A stretch of DNA of 64,000 nt from Daucus carota subsp. sativus (lineage: Eukaryota; Streptophyta; Magnoliopsida; Apiales; Apiaceae), in the NCBI RefSeq assembly GCF_001625215.2, contig NC_030385.2:40759598-40823597 (forward strand), written 5' to 3'. Below, piece after piece: positions 1 through 11,586 of this stretch; the first letter of the stretch is position 1; the number at the start of each line of letters is the position of its first letter. Position numbers and translations under genes: made by a program. The notes under the pieces were generated by a model, which was not told the DNA's origin, made no database searches, and saw only the letters and a program-made list of their open reading frames with translations.

Positions 1-2507
1 AAAGGCAAATGCTCGGGTTCAACATCACGCTCTTGACTCGTTGTAGGAATGGTGGATTCTAACATTTGGTTGACCTCATGTGTGTAGTCGGAAACATCCC
101 AATCCTCTCCAAAATGTTTTAAACAAAATTCAAGGGCATCTTTAGGATTCATGAGATCTTGATCAACTATTTCATCAATTAGATTAACGTCCATAGGTTG
201 ATCATAGAAATCATCGGTTTGTTTCCCTACATGAAAGATGTTGAGGTCGATTGTCATGTTGCCAAATGTTAGCTTCATTAAGCCATTCCTACAATTAATC
301 AACGCATTGGATGTAGCTAAAAACGGTCGTCCTAGGATGATGGGAATTTGATTCTTCGGGTTCCTAACCGGCTCGGTCTCTAGGACGACAAAATCTACGG
401 GAAACACAAAGTCACCTACTTTAATTAGCACAACCTCGATCATTCCCTTAGGAATTTTCACGGATCGGTCGGCTAATTGAAGTGTGACATTGGTTTGTTG
501 GAGCTCCCCTAAACCTAAAGCTTGGTAGACAGAATATGGAAGGAGATTAACACTAGCCCCTAAATCAAGTAACGCCTTATCCACAAAAGTTTCTCCTATG
601 ACACATGAAATTGTAGGACACCCGGGGTCCTTGTATTTCACGGGAATTTGGTTTGAGAGAATCGAACTAATGTGAGAGGTAAGGAAAGCTTTCTTAGGAA
701 CATGGTTAGTTCTCTTATGGGTACATAACTCCTTAAGACACTTAGCATATGAAGGAATTTGTTGAATTGCATCTAGAAGGGGTATGTTGACTTTGACTTG
801 CTTAAACACTTCCAAAATCTTCTCCATTTGAGCCGATTGCTTTGGTGAAATAAGTCTTTGTGGGTAAGGGACTCTCGGTTTATAGACTACTTCACTTTGC
901 AACTCGGGTTCCGGGTTTGGGTCACTCGACTCCTCACGGGCTTTTGAACTCTCGGGTTTGTCATGATTAATGATAGTGCGGGGTGGACTTGGGTTAGAAG
1001 TCGAATCCCCTTTCTTACCAAGGTTCTCACCAACGTGGGTCTCTACTTGTTTACCCGACCTAAGAGAAATGACCGAATGCACATTATCCGGGGGTCTTTG
1101 ATTAAGCGGAAATTTTGGGTTCGGCTCCGGTTGGCTCGGGAATTTGTTCTTTTCTCGCTCACACAACGTGCTCGCTAATTGACTCAATTGAGACTCTAAC
1201 TTAGAGACGGCTTGCACATTAGAATGCAAAAGTTGCCTATCTTGAGTTAAAGTTTGCATGAAAGTTTGTTGGGATTGGGTCAAGTTAGTTTGCGATTTCA
1301 CTAAGGCCTCTATGCTCTTTTCTAAGGAATTGAGTCTCTTATCCGAATCATTAAAACCGGGAGGATTCAACGGAGCTTGACTCGGGTTTTGATAAGTAGG
1401 AAAAGAGTTAGGATTGGGCCTTTGGAAATTGGGTTGTGGAGTTTGAAAATTTTGACCTTGGTTCCACGAGAAATTCGGGTGATTCTTCCACCCGGGGTTG
1501 TAAGTTGGTGCAAACGGGTCATTTCTAGGCTTTGGTTGAAACATCGCGTTCACTTGCTCAAAATCATGAGATTGTTGGATCTCGGGATGGGAAGCATTAT
1601 AGTTCGGGAACATAGGCAAAGATGAGGGGCCACTATGAGACTCTAAAGCCTCGAGTCTCTTAGTAAGGGTTGCTAATTTGGCATCGGTTGCCACATTGTT
1701 TCCTATCGAGTGCAAACCCCTAGAACTAGACGCCTCGATCGATTTTTTAGGTTCCCTAGTAGACTCCCATAACATTGTTTTCTCGGCTAAGTCCTCGAAA
1801 AATTCCCACCCTTGATCCTCATCTTTCTCCATGAATTTGCCTTGGCACATAGATTCTAACAAAGCGGTTGTTTGACTATCTAAGGCCTCGTACACAATCT
1901 TACAAAGTCTCCATTTCTCTATTCCATGGTGGGGGCATTGTGATAAAAGATTTTTGAAACGATCAAAGAATTTCCAAAAAGACTCATTTTCCCTTTGATG
2001 GAATTGATTTATTTCATTTGTAATTCGAGTCGTTTTGTGGTTTGGAAAATACTTTTTAAGAAACATTACCACAAACCCCTCCCAAGTGGAAATAGAATTG
2101 ACGGGTAGACTATACAACCATTTTTTAGCATTTTCTTTCAAAGCAAAGTTGATTAGTCTAAGCCGAATGGAGTCTTCGCTCAATTGTTGGAGTTTTTGCA
2201 AACCGCAAACCTCCTCAAATTCTTGAATGAAAAGATAGGGATCCTCACCTTCACTCCCTAAAAATTTAGGCAACATACTAATGTGATGTGCCTTAATCTC
2301 GAAATTATTCCCATTAACGGGAGGAAGGGTGATGCATGATGGTTGAGCGGAACGGGACGGGTAACAACGGTCTTTAAGAGACAACGCCATGTTTACTATC
2401 GGTTCGCTAGCTTCTATGGGTTCGGAGTCCGAAGAGGACGAAGAAGGAATTTCGATGATCGGTCTAATTAATCTAGACGATTCGCTCCTAACCCAAGTAG
2501 TTCGCAT
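1..2507 (-). CDS. gag-protease polyprotein, open to window edge
   Basis: A continuous frame runs from an ATG at 2507 (preceded in frame by TAG) to base 1, about 835 codons with no stop found by hand translation. A second Met at 2390 (MALSLKDRC) could also be the start. Domains: a retrotransposon gag region around residues 90-230 (…KENAKKWLYSLP…, then FKNLLSQCPHHGIEKW), a Gln/Asn/Pro-rich linker, and a retroviral-type aspartic protease with active site LLDLGASVNLLPYSVY near residue 630, followed by LQLADRSVKIPKG and [15 protein letters not shown]. The active site is DLG rather than the DSG/DTG common in other groups, as in the second element here. No CCHC zinc knuckle is evident. The frame looks intact, so the element may be coding-competent, subject to the unseen pol. 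Confidence 0.85.
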   Translation of the reverse strand, partial: MRTTWVRSESSRLIRPIIEIPSSSSSDSEPIEASEPIVNMALSLKDRCYPSRSAQPSCITLPPVNGNNFEIKAHHISMLPKFLGSEGEDPYLFIQEFEEVCGLQKLQQLSEDSIRLRLINFALKENAKKWLYSLPVNSISTWEGFVVMFLKKYFPNHKTTRITNEINQFHQRENESFWKFFDRFKNLLSQCPHHGIEKWRLCKIVYEALDSQTTALLESMCQGKFMEKDEDQGWEFFEDLAEKTMLWESTREPKKSIEASSSRGLHSIGNNVATDAKLATLTKRLEALESHSGPSSLPMFPNYNASHPEIQQSHDFEQVNAMFQPKPRNDPFAPTYNPGWKNHPNFSWNQGQNFQTPQPNFQRPNPNSFPTYQNPSQAPLNPPGFNDSDKRLNSLEKSIEALVKSQTNLTQSQQTFMQTLTQDRQLLHSNVQAVSKLESQLSQLASTLCEREKNKFPSQPEPNPKFPLNQRPPDNVHSVISLRSGKQVETHVGENLGKKGDSTSNPSPPRTIINHDKPESSKAREESSDPNPEPELQSEVVYKPRVPYPQRLISPKQSAQMEKILEVFKQVKVNIPLLDAIQQIPSYAKCLKELCTHKRTNHVPKKAFLTSHISSILSNQIPVKYKDPGCPTISCVIGETFVDKALLDLGASVNLLPYSVYQALGLGELQQTNVTLQLADRSVKIPKGMIEVVLIKVGDFVFPVDFVVLETEPVRNPKNQIPIILGRPFLATSNALINCRNGLMKLTFGNMTIDLNIFHVGKQTDDFYDQPMDVNLIDEIVDQDLMNPKDALEFCLKHFGEDWDVSDYTHEVNQMLESTIPTTSQERDVEPEHLP

Positions 2508-3461
2508 AAACTAGATAGTAAACACGTAGCAAATAAGTGCGAAGAAATAAAACAAACAAAAGAAAGGGTGTAAAAGTGAAAGAAAAACTTAATTCTAGGG
2601 TTCCCTAATAAAAAAAATGAACTAGACCTTGCTCCTAACGTTAAGGACCACCAAAAACTCGATAAATCCAAAATTATTCGGACCGGTCTGGCCAGTTTGG
2701 AGCAGGCATTGCCAAGAGGCCAATCTCCGCGCTTAGACACCAAACCCTAATCGGCCAGGTAAGCTTTCGCTTGCCTTAGACACCGAAAAGTCGGAATAAT
2801 TAAAGATTACCTCGTCTTTTAGGTACCTTCCTAGTTGAGCGCGAAATCCTAGGGGCTAACGTCTAATTCAATTTTATTAAAGGCTAGGTAAATGCAAAAT
2901 GAAGTAATTAAATCGTTGTGGGCCAAGGAAAGAGTGATGAAATCCCTCCCCTTATCTTGTGATTGGGTTTTGCCCTTAAGATTTATTTAAAATGATGCTC
3001 CACACAACGAGATAATAAAAGCTATAAAACAAATATGGATGCTCTACACTACGTGTTTTAATCTAAAGAAAAGAAATTAACGTACCTTTGGGTCCTCCAG
3101 CGATCACCACAATTAAAGGTACGAAAATTTAAAAACAAAAATTAAAATCTAAATGATGTGCCCTAAGTGTAAAAATGCATGATGCAACAAATATGTATTT
3201 CTAACTAATATTTTTGGATTTTAATTTTTTTTATTTGTTTGTGTATTTTTCAATTTTCAGATTTGTTTGTGATTTTCTAAATAAAAACGAAAAATAAGAG
3301 TGGAGAGATACGGGATACCAAAGCAAGCTTCCAAATCCGAGCAAAATTTGTCCACTTCACTCCATGATTCCCGAATAATCCTCCTCGAAATAAAAGCAAA
3401 AATAGTGAGAAACAAACTAATCCGAAAGATTAAAAATAAAGGAGCGAAAAATTAATTTTAA
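2508..3461 (-). other. Leader between primer site and gag
   Basis: Untranslated leader of the minus-strand element. I see no long frame. A TAG codon lies immediately upstream of the gag start, in frame. The leader presumably holds packaging and dimerisation signals, but none could be identified. Confidence 0.5.
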
Positions 3462-3479
3462 TCCCCGGCAGCGGCGCCA
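3462..3479 (-). other. Primer binding site (tRNA-Asp type)
   Basis: The minus strand reads TGGCGCCGCTGCCGGGGA, just inside the 5' LTR. It is identical to the site in the second element at 11448-11465. From general knowledge, Athila-group elements use the 3' end of tRNA-Asp in this way. Confidence 0.8.
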
Positions 3480-3485
3480 AAAACT

Positions 3486-5695
3486 TGATGTGCTCGAAAA
3501 GAGATTTTAAAAATAATCGCAAGCGCACCGTTTTAATATTTATGATTCGTCCACAGAGATTAAAATTATATTTTCGCGACCTTTAATTATTAATCTAGGC
3601 GGAAAAGAAATAACTTTGAAGAGAGTTTTTCTAAATTAAATCTAAATTACTGAATTGAATAATCTAATTAATTAACACTAAGTGAGTTTAACATTTTAAT
3701 TAAGCTAATTAAATCACTTGAAAGAAAACTAAACCTATTTAGAATATTAAAAAAACAAAACAACTCGATAATTAACTACCCAGATGAGAGAAACGAGGGA
3801 TGGCTACAAACCAAATCTAACTTAAATAAAAAAAACTAATTCACTCGCTCCACCAAGTCATCCACTCGACTTGTACAAAAACTCAGGCAAACAAATAAAA
3901 CAAAATCACATGACTCATTAACTAAACACAATTCAACAGATAACCACAACGGAAAGAAAAGAAACAGCCAGCCACTCAAAACTTAAAATAATAACTCGAC
4001 TCAGGCTAATCTAAAATTCTAAGTATCTTGACTCGAGCTGAACTACACAGGTGACGAAACTCGGCTCGACGAGTTGACTCGGCGAAAACCAGGACCCAAA
4101 CTCAGGACCGAAAACTACGAAGCCAAAACTAAACTCTAACACAAACTCGGAAAGCAGAAAAGAACCAGACTCGGCAATACACAGCTCCTGACTCAGTAAA
4201 ACAGCTCGGAAACTAACGACTCAGTGGTGGTGACTTGCTTAAACAACTCGGACAAAACAGTACATGACTCGAGAACTCAGACTAAACCGATACAGGAACT
4301 CGAAACTCAAACTCGACTACAAACTGAAACAACACACAACTGAAATATAGACTCGACATGACACAAAAGACGCAGCAAACTCGATTCAAAACCAAAACTA
4401 ACGCAGCAAAACACGAAAACCCAGCTAATGACTCGAACAAAAACTCAACACAAGACTCGACGCAAGCAAAACCCAGAAATCAGCCAAACAACTCAGACAA
4501 GATTCAAGCCAAAAACAAACGAAAACGCAGCAGCTCGGCAGATTCTAAAACTCAGCCTAATAAAACGAACCCAGCAACAAACACAGACAAGAAAACACTC
4601 AAAGGACTCGACCCTGAACAGAGGAAAGTACTCAGACAAAATGAAACAGAAAAAAAAAAAAAAAAAAAAACAACTCAACTTAACAAAATCAGGGTGAGTC
4701 GTAAGCAAACAACGTAAACTAAAAAGAAATTAAGGAAAAAGAAATGGCGTTTTAACGTTTTAAACTTGAATTAAGCAGGGGGGGGGCACCAGTTGACTAA
4801 AACAGGGGAGAAGTGTAGCTAATAAAATGAACATAAAATAAAGGGGTTTGGCCTCGTGTGTTTAAAACGAAAGCAGGGAACTGGGTTTTGTTTTTAAACA
4901 TCAACAGAGGAAGCTATTTTAATATTAGCAAAGAAAACAGAGTAAATCGGGGGTGTGAAACTAGGGAATGTAAATCTAATCTTTAATTTTTCTTAAAATT
5001 ACTACTTAGCGATTTAATCAATAAAAGCAAGAATAAGAAAATTTGGGGTTTTAAATCTAAACCCTAACACAAATTGATTTGTGCTAGGACTTAGTTGACT
5101 ATTTCAAGAGATCACAAATCTACACTAATACCAAGATCAATGATTCTTCATTTCCCAAAAGCTTAAGAGCATGTGGTGGTACTTAAAAGAATCATACAAT
5201 CTTGGAGAAAATAAATTAAAAAGACAATGCAAGATTAAGCTAAAAGAGATTTGTATAGAAATTAAAGAAAGTGTATACAAGCTTGGAAAGGAAATTGGGG
5301 CTAGCAAAATGTAAATCTATCTAAGATACTAACTATAGAAATGACTAGGTAGAAAAAGTGGGTAGGTGGCTAGGTTTTCTAGGTTGCTAGGTAGGTTATT
5401 ACAAGTAAAAGAAGAGGGGTATTTATAACTAAAGAATTAGGGTTTAGGGGTAGGGTGGCTAAATCTAATCCATCCATGTGTGATGTGTGTTGGGTAAATC
5501 ATAGCCCTCCATGTGCCCCCTTGCTTGCCAACTCTCTTTATTTCTTCTTTTCTTTTCCTTTTCTTCTTTTTTCTTGCATTTTCTCTTCTTTCTTTATTTA
5601 TCTACAAATTCCTGAAATAAAAACAAATAAGCGATTAATACTACGAAAATAAACAAAAGATAGGCACTTAAATATGCAAAATTATGGACTAATCA
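3486..5695 (-). repeat. 5' LTR (2210 bp) of the left-edge retrotransposon
   Basis: The LTR is bounded by TGAT at one end and ATCA at the other, and its inner end stops 6 bp before the primer binding site. It contains an A/C-rich stretch with many ACTCGAC-like words (about 3840-4700), a run of about 20 A near 4650, and a TATA-like motif for leftward transcription. The several ORFs across 4358-4717 are low-complexity and not credible genes. The second LTR is outside the window, so the ends are inferred from the terminal dinucleotides and the primer site. Confidence 0.75.
5420..5427 (-). promoter_or_regulatory. TATA box in the LTR
   Basis: On the minus strand this reads TATAAATA followed by CCCCTC, about 270 bp inside the LTR start. 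That is a plausible U3 promoter for leftward transcription of the element. Motif only; no transcript evidence. Confidence 0.4.
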
Positions 5696-8040
5696 TTTGT
5701 GGTCGGGGTTAATGGACGTTTGGTAGCTGGGAAAAAATAGTGGCAGGTCGTGGTGATTTTCGATTGTCAACAGTGATTTTTCGGTTGCCGGCAGTGATTT
5801 CTCGTTTTCTGATGGTGATTTTTTGGTTGACAGTGGTGATTTTCAGGTGATTGCCGGAGATGGTGGTGGCTAGCGAAGGTGGTGGTGGTGGGTTTAGAAA
5901 GAAGATGAAGAAGGAGGTACAGTTTTCATAATTCTTTGAAGTTTGCCACAGTCATCAAGGAATTTTTATTAAGTGCTTTCTGTAGACTTTTAAGTGCTTT
6001 GTGCATATTTTATACTTAATTGTATATTTATACTTCTAAGTGATTTTTTGTGTATACTTAAGTGCTTTTGTGTATACTAGTATGTGCTTTGTGCATTTAA
6101 TAAAGGCTTTAATTCAACATAACAACAGAATAAATGCTTTGTGTATTTATTTAGGGCTTTGTGTCTTTTCGGTAGCCTTTGCCTTTCGGTGGTGGTGAAT
6201 CAGAGAACAATATAAATATCTTAAGGCAGAATCCTGTTGAATCAAATTAGTTTGGTGAGCTCTGTGAGATTAAACCTAGTGACTTTAGGTCGCTCGAAGA
6301 TTTTGATGTTATTGTTTCCTTTTCTAACATCACACAGGTATATTCATTTCATTCTCACTTGATATGCTGATGTTTATAAATGTATTTATTTGGGTGATCT
6401 TGATTAATGTGTTTGTTCAGGTAAGCATGTCAACTATCTTCTTCGATTCCAAGGCAATTACGATCTTTGTGGTGACGAATGGAGCTGGGCAACTTGAGAT
6501 GGCATGTCCTCACTTGGCACAGGAGCAGGGCCAAGGACAACAAGGTCGTGGTGGCTTTCAGGAGAGCCAAGGACAACAAGGCCACGGAGGCTCACAGGAG
6601 CACGAGAAAGAAAAAAATCACCAACCGGAGAGGATTATCAAAGTGATGGAGTGATGAAGTTTAAGTTAAAATACTTTATTACTTTTCTCAATCTTTTGAA
6701 TGAAGACTCTGTAATATCATTTAAGAAACTATAGCATGATTTTCTAAGACTCTGTAAAGACAATATTTGATGATAATGTCAAGATTTAGTCATTGTTTTT
6801 AGTTCAACGGATATTTTTTATTTTAGTGATTTTTGTACATCTTTTAGTGGTTTGTAGTATAGGGCTTTGATTTTGTTTTTGGTACTGGTGTTTCAAAGTC
6901 GTCATCATCACTGAATGTTGGAATATTCCTCATCGTTTGAGTAACGTTTTCATGACCATCATCTTCGATATTGCATGGATTTGAAGATGATGTTGTTGGG
7001 AAGCTTTTTTTTCTTTAATCTTTTGCTTTGCCTTCTACTGGATCCTGATACAAGAAAATATATCATTTAAAATCACGCACATGTAGCACATAACAACAGA
7101 TTAGATGCCTTGTGTATTTAATATTTATCTACTAAGTGCTTTTTGTATACTTCTAAGTGCACATAGCAAGTAATAAAGGTAGCACATAGCAAGTAGTGAA
7201 GGTCGTAGCAATCATTTATTTGTTAAATAAGACAGACATCAACTTTAGAGAAATTTATAGTGAGAAGTTACTGGAGACCAATATCAGGAATATCAGTAAA
7301 GGTCAAGGATATGAAATCACCTGTGAAATAGGTAGAAAACATAGAAAAAGACAAATATAACAAGTAACAATCAGTTCTGGCATTCAAAACTGACGCTACT
7401 GTACTTGAGGTATTTTGAGTGAAAACAAGACACGTGATGAATAAAAAACTTTCAATACTTAAGAGTGAGGACAAATAGACCAACGGGAAATAAGCATGAA
7501 AATTATGAGTTTATGAGTGAAACTATGACCATAGTGGCTTTACAGAAATTAAAATTTCATAGCCAGTTAGTGTCTTCTACGGCAGAGTCATTCTGACATT
7601 CCAAAAGAAATGTATCGAAAGCTAACATTTGTACCTATGATGCTCTTGAAAAAACCAATAGAGATGCCAAAATGGAGTTTATAACTAAGCATAATGCACA
7701 TTTTCAAAGATATAGAAGCTAAAATCATTGCCATACTTGAAAATATTTGTGTTAAAAAGAAGGCACATGATCAAAAACACTTCTTTCAACAAAAATTAAC
7801 TAAAGAGATATATGCACGACATCTATCGGTGTAACTATGACAAAAAAATTTATTAAGTGCTTTGTGTATAATTTTAAGTGCTTTGTTCATACTTTATAGA
7901 TTAGTGTATTTTTTTTATACCTCTAAGTGTTTTTTTTGTGTATACTTAAGTGCTTTGTGTATGCTAATAAGTGCTTTGTGCATATCAGTGTAACTATGAT
8001 AATATAAATTTATTAAGTGCTTTGTGTATAATTTTAAGTG
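5696..8040. other. Intergenic, with dispersed short repeats
   Basis: No convincing gene. The stretch carries many copies of a short word close to TAAGTGCTTTGTGTATA (clusters at about 5970-6170, 7130-7165 and 7853-8055), including a near-duplicate pair at about 7829-7890 and 7989-8055. The reading frame at 6364-6654 has a Gln/Gly-rich tail (GQGQQGRGG, then SQGQQGHGG) preceded by a hydrophobic start. Its first part is not recognisable, and the repeated tail suggests local duplication rather than a conserved protein. Confidence 0.5.
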
Positions 8041-8065
8041 CTTTGTGCATACTTGTGGAAATCAC

Positions 8066-8254
8066 TTTCTTCTTTTTAAATGGGGATATATCAGAGAAAT
8101 CTCCGTATAGTAGTGTCATTCTAGCTATTTCAGCTATATCATTTACTTCCTTTCTAATTGACCTATTATGCCAAAGCAATATTTCATCCAGATTGGAATT
8201 TGCAGTACAACATTCTGGCAACATAAGGGGGCCGGTGCTTGCCTCAAAATCTAA
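8066..8254 (-). pseudogene. Possible fragment of a BRUTUS-like hemerythrin E3 ligase
   Basis: On the minus strand a frame reads …NSNLDEILLWHNRSIRKEVNDIAEIARM…GDFSDISPF. This resembles the start of a hemerythrin repeat in plant BRUTUS/BTS-like iron-sensing E3 ligases, which have a 'D-E-I-L-x-W-H-x-x-I-x-K-E-x-x-D-I-A' helix followed by 'G-D-F-S-D-x-S-x-F'. Only about 60 residues are present. The coding similarity ends near 8066. Upstream it is cut by the CACTA element at 8255, whose target duplication TAA lies at the junction. The recognition is from memory of the family and was not tested by alignment. I read it as a captured or decayed exon, not a gene. Confidence 0.4.
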
Positions 8255-8876
8255 CACTACGCCATAAGTGCTCATATGCAACGCTCAGGAGTGTTGCCTT
8301 ATACCCCAAATGGTGTTGCCTTAGGCACGAAATCGAGATATGCAACACTTCCTGAGCGTTGCATATGCGAGCCTTGCCTTTGACCTATAAGGCAACGCTT
8401 ATGGCTATCTAATGCAACACGACTATCCATTGCATTATACCTATAATGCAACACCCCAGTTTCATAAAGGCAACACTTATTGGTGTTGCCCCTAAAGATG
8501 GACACGCAACAAAGGTGGGTCCCACTTCATCTGCCATGTCAGCTGGGTCCCTCCTGACACGTCACCTGGCACGTAAGCTGGGTCCATCTGCCACGTCATT
8601 GATGAGTCACTTGCCATGTCATTGATGAGTCACTTGCCACGTCATAGTTAGGCCCCACATGATCCGAATTTTTAGTGGGTCCCACATAGCTTTTGCAACA
8701 CTAAATATTGTAATATGCAACACTGGCAACACTGATAAATGATATATGAAACACTAAATAAATTCAAAATTGCAACACTGGAAAAAGTAAAATGCAACAC
8801 TTTTTATAAAAATTTTGCAATACTTTCCATGCAACACTAGGAATACGCGTTGCATATGAGCACTTATGGCGTAGTG
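8255..8876. mobile_element. CACTA (EnSpm/CMC) non-autonomous element
   Basis: 622 bp, beginning CACTACGCCATAAGTGCTCA and ending with its exact inverse complement. The perfect terminal inverted repeat is 30 bp. It is flanked by the 3-bp target duplication TAA (8252-8254 and 8877-8879). The interior is filled with short repeats of the type TGCAACAC/GTGTTGC in both orientations near the ends, matching the subterminal repeat arrays that CACTA transposases bind. There is no coding capacity, so it must be mobilised in trans. Confidence 0.92.
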
Positions 8877-8879
8877 TAA

Positions 8880-9448
8880 AGACCAAAGTACCCATTTTTA
8901 AATGTACTAATTAAGAGCCATCTTCAGATCATGTATATTATGCGTGCTATTAAACACACTAGTTTAAATTACACCAAGACATCACAACTAAAACACCTAA
9001 AACACTAAGTAAGATCAAATAAAGCGCATAAAACAAAGATAGATCATTAAAAATAGTGACAAACACAGGGAGCAAAAAAACATATCGCTGCCTATTACAA
9101 AACTTTTGAGCACTAAACTACAAATTAGTGCTCTGCACATCTTAAACTGAATAAATCATAAACAAAACCCTAAGCAAAGTTTTTAATTAAACACGTATTC
9201 AAGTTGTTTCCAATACAGTTAAAACTAAAAATTAATACAAACTTATTTATTTTGCAAGTGATTTAGTGATAAGCACTACACAAAAACTAACTAAAAACAC
9301 ATGCATACTATATATACGACTCACATACCGTTTTTTAGTGCTCGAGATATGTTTTGTTCATCTAAGCACGAAATCTGCAAAAAAAACAAAGTGTCTAACC
9401 ATCAATGATTCATAATGATGCATCTATTTACATAACTACTCAAATTTA
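8880..9448. other. Intergenic, no feature seen
   Basis: AT-rich unique-looking sequence between the CACTA element and the Harbinger-type MITE. No gene, RNA or repeat could be supported. Confidence 0.5.
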
Positions 9449-9898
9449 GGGGCCGTTTGGTTCGCTTCGGGGAAACGGAATGGAATCCAGAAAGAGAAAT
9501 GAAAAGAAAGGAAAGGAATGATCCCGAATTGTTTTACCTGTTTGGTTTTGTTGCGGAAACGGAATGGAAATCTGTGTGATTAATTTTATATTCGATTTTT
9601 TTTAATATTATATAATTTCAAAAGAGTTAAATGTATTCATATCTATACCAAGATAATTTATTTACATTCTAATAAATTAATATAATTTATTTAACCATAT
9701 TATTATTTTTTAAAATAAATTAACATGTGAATTATGTCACAATTATATTTAATTTAAAAAATTAAATTAAAAATTATTTTTAATTTCTAAAAATATTTTA
9801 TATGATGATCTTTTATATTAATTGTTTAAAATATGAATTATAACTCAAAATACAAAAAAGTTGGGGAAAGGGAATCCAAATACTTAGCTCGGGGTGGG

Positions 9899-11441
9899 TG
9901 ATAAGTGGTATTTATACGCACTTATAGGCCTTCATTTCCACTTAAATTGGTTGGTTGTACTTAAGTGTTTAGTGTCTTTTGATGTGTTTTTATTGTTTTT
10001 CTGTGCAGGTCACGAGTTGAGGTGATGAAGTGATTTTCTATCATTTTAGGTTGGTTTTGGTGCATTATTTGCAAGAATAGAGAATTGTGGATTCCTCACG
10101 ACTTGGGATTTTGTGGGTACATCTTCTACAAACCCTCACGAGAGCACACTCGTCCACTAGAGCTATCTAGGGGTTTAAAGGGCTTGTTGCATGTGCTAAA
10201 TGCAACCGTGATCACCTACGGAAGTGGTACTAGAAGCGAGGAAGGACATACACGCGAGAACGAGCGAGAAACGAAGAAACAGGGCCACCAGTGCAGAAAG
10301 TAGCGCGCCCGCGCTACTTGTTAGCGCGCCCGCGCTACAGACTGCAACCACTAGCGCGCCTGCGCTAAGTTAGCGCGGCAGCGCCCAGCAGAACTTCCCC
10401 GGGCCGATTTTTACAGCTTTTTAGTGGATTTTCGCAGCGGTCGAGGCCCGTGTGACTTGGTCAATGTATTTTTATTTCTCGTGTGTAAAACCCTAGCCGT
10501 AGAGAAGTAGTTTGTAGTAGAGAATAATATCGTAATTTAGTTTTATCATTCAAGCACATTATCAGTTTGTATTAGATCGTTCTTCGCGAGGAAGTGACAG
10601 TTTCAAGCGAGATCGTGAACTTCAAATCTGTAACGTGTGATCTTTATTATTAATTCAAGCATTTTTATTCCATTCAATTCTTGTCTTTTATTTATCATGT
10701 TTTCATTAGAACCCATGATGTCGATTAGTTTGATTATGAACTAACCGCCTTCATGGGATTCTAATGGATTTATCGATGTAGTTTAGTAACGAGATTGTTG
10801 GATTGATTTTGTGATGTACGTTGATTTCTTTGCATGAGCTGTACTTATTCTTCTTAGGAGAGTAGCTAACTTCTAAGTTGTTTGTTAATTCTTTCTGAAG
10901 CGAGAGTGGATGATTGAATTTAGAACCTTGCCATGTAAACATAGGATTATGTGAATGAAACATAATTTGTGATAGACTTGAACTATTTTTATCACCCTGT
11001 GTAATCACGATAGACGACTTGTTATTAAACCTCTCTGCTTACACTACCGCTATAGAGATATAGGGTCTGAGCTTTGTTGGTGTCCATGAGATTTCTGTCT
11101 TAATTGCGGATTTTGATTGGTATGATATGTGTGCAACGAGAGTTGGCATGTATTACTTTCGTGTTGTCTGATTAGGCTCAACAATCGCATGTTAATCAGT
11201 AATTTCAATTCTAGATGAATTCGATAATGAAATTAGAATCCCATGTGTTTTCCTATTCTGAATTTGATTAGTAATTTTAGTTATTAGTATAAAAGAAACC
11301 AATCCTTGTTAATTGTCTTAGCAGTGATAATTGATCATACATTGTTGCATAGGTGCGTATTCTTAATTCACCAGTCTCTGTGGGAACGAACAAATATATT
11401 ACTTATGATCACGTGCGCTTGCGTGTAGATTTTTGCGAACA
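9899..11441 (+). repeat. 5' LTR (1543 bp) of the complete Athila element
   Basis: Starts TGATAAGTGG and ends GCGAACA, immediately before the primer site. It matches 19850-21392 almost base for base. It includes a cluster of GC-rich palindromes at 10301-10386. The short ORFs inside it (72 codons forward, 85 reverse) are repeated identically in the other LTR and show no protein similarity. Confidence 0.95.
10301..10386. repeat. Cluster of four GC-rich palindromes in the 5' LTR
   Basis: Four copies of TAGCGCGCCCGCGCTA or close variants (10301, 10322, 10352, 10371). Each has 7-bp arms TAGCGCG/CGCGCTA around a 2-bp centre. The two later copies carry changes (CCTGCGC, GGCAGCGC). The same cluster lies in the 3' LTR at 20252-20337, and a related one lies before the third ORF. 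Confidence 0.9.
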
Positions 11442-11447
11442 AGTTTT

Positions 11448-11465
11448 TGGCGCCGCTGCCGGGGA
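11448..11465 (+). other. Primer binding site (tRNA-Asp type)
   Basis: TGGCGCCGCTGCCGGGGA begins 7 bp after the 5' LTR end. It is complementary to the 3' end expected for plant tRNA-Asp and identical to the site in the left-edge element. Confidence 0.85.
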
Positions 11466-11586
11466 CTCGGTGTTAATTAATTAGTTTATGTACTTGTCAT
11501 CAGTGTGCATTAAAATTCACTGACTAGGATTCTATTCTCTTCTCACTTTTCTTCTTTTCTTTATTTCAGGTACTTGGGTCGCGTTT

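Larger units (their letters stand above)
1..5695 (-). mobile_element. Athila-like Ty3/gypsy LTR retrotransposon, 5' part
   Basis: Seen: reading the minus strand there is a 5' LTR (5695 down to 3486), a tRNA-Asp-type primer binding site, a leader of about 950 bp, and a gag-protease frame that leaves the window at base 1. Reverse transcriptase, integrase and the 3' LTR would lie to the left, outside. The five bases after the LTR start (5696-5700, TTTGT) would be one target-site copy, but the other end is not visible. The LTR size and gag sequence differ from the complete element at 9899-21392, so this is a different subfamily. The Athila assignment rests on the primer site and on the protease style shared with that element. 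Confidence 0.85.

Noticed and set aside
2468-2743. 91-aa minus-strand ORF overlapping the gag start
   Set aside because: Chance frame in the element leader; the genuine gag frame begins at 2507 in another phase.
4358-4717. Lys/Asn/Thr-rich ORFs of 119 and 89 aa
   Set aside because: Low-complexity A/C-rich LTR sequence including a poly(A) run; overlapping frames give similar compositions.
6364-6654. 96-aa ORF with Gln/Gly-rich tail as a possible gene
   Set aside because: The tail is two local copies of one DNA word, the start is hydrophobic and unrecognised, and it sits among repeats.
10085-10303. 72-aa ORF, identical at 20036-20254
   Set aside because: Lies in both LTRs, so its duplication is explained by the element; no domain.
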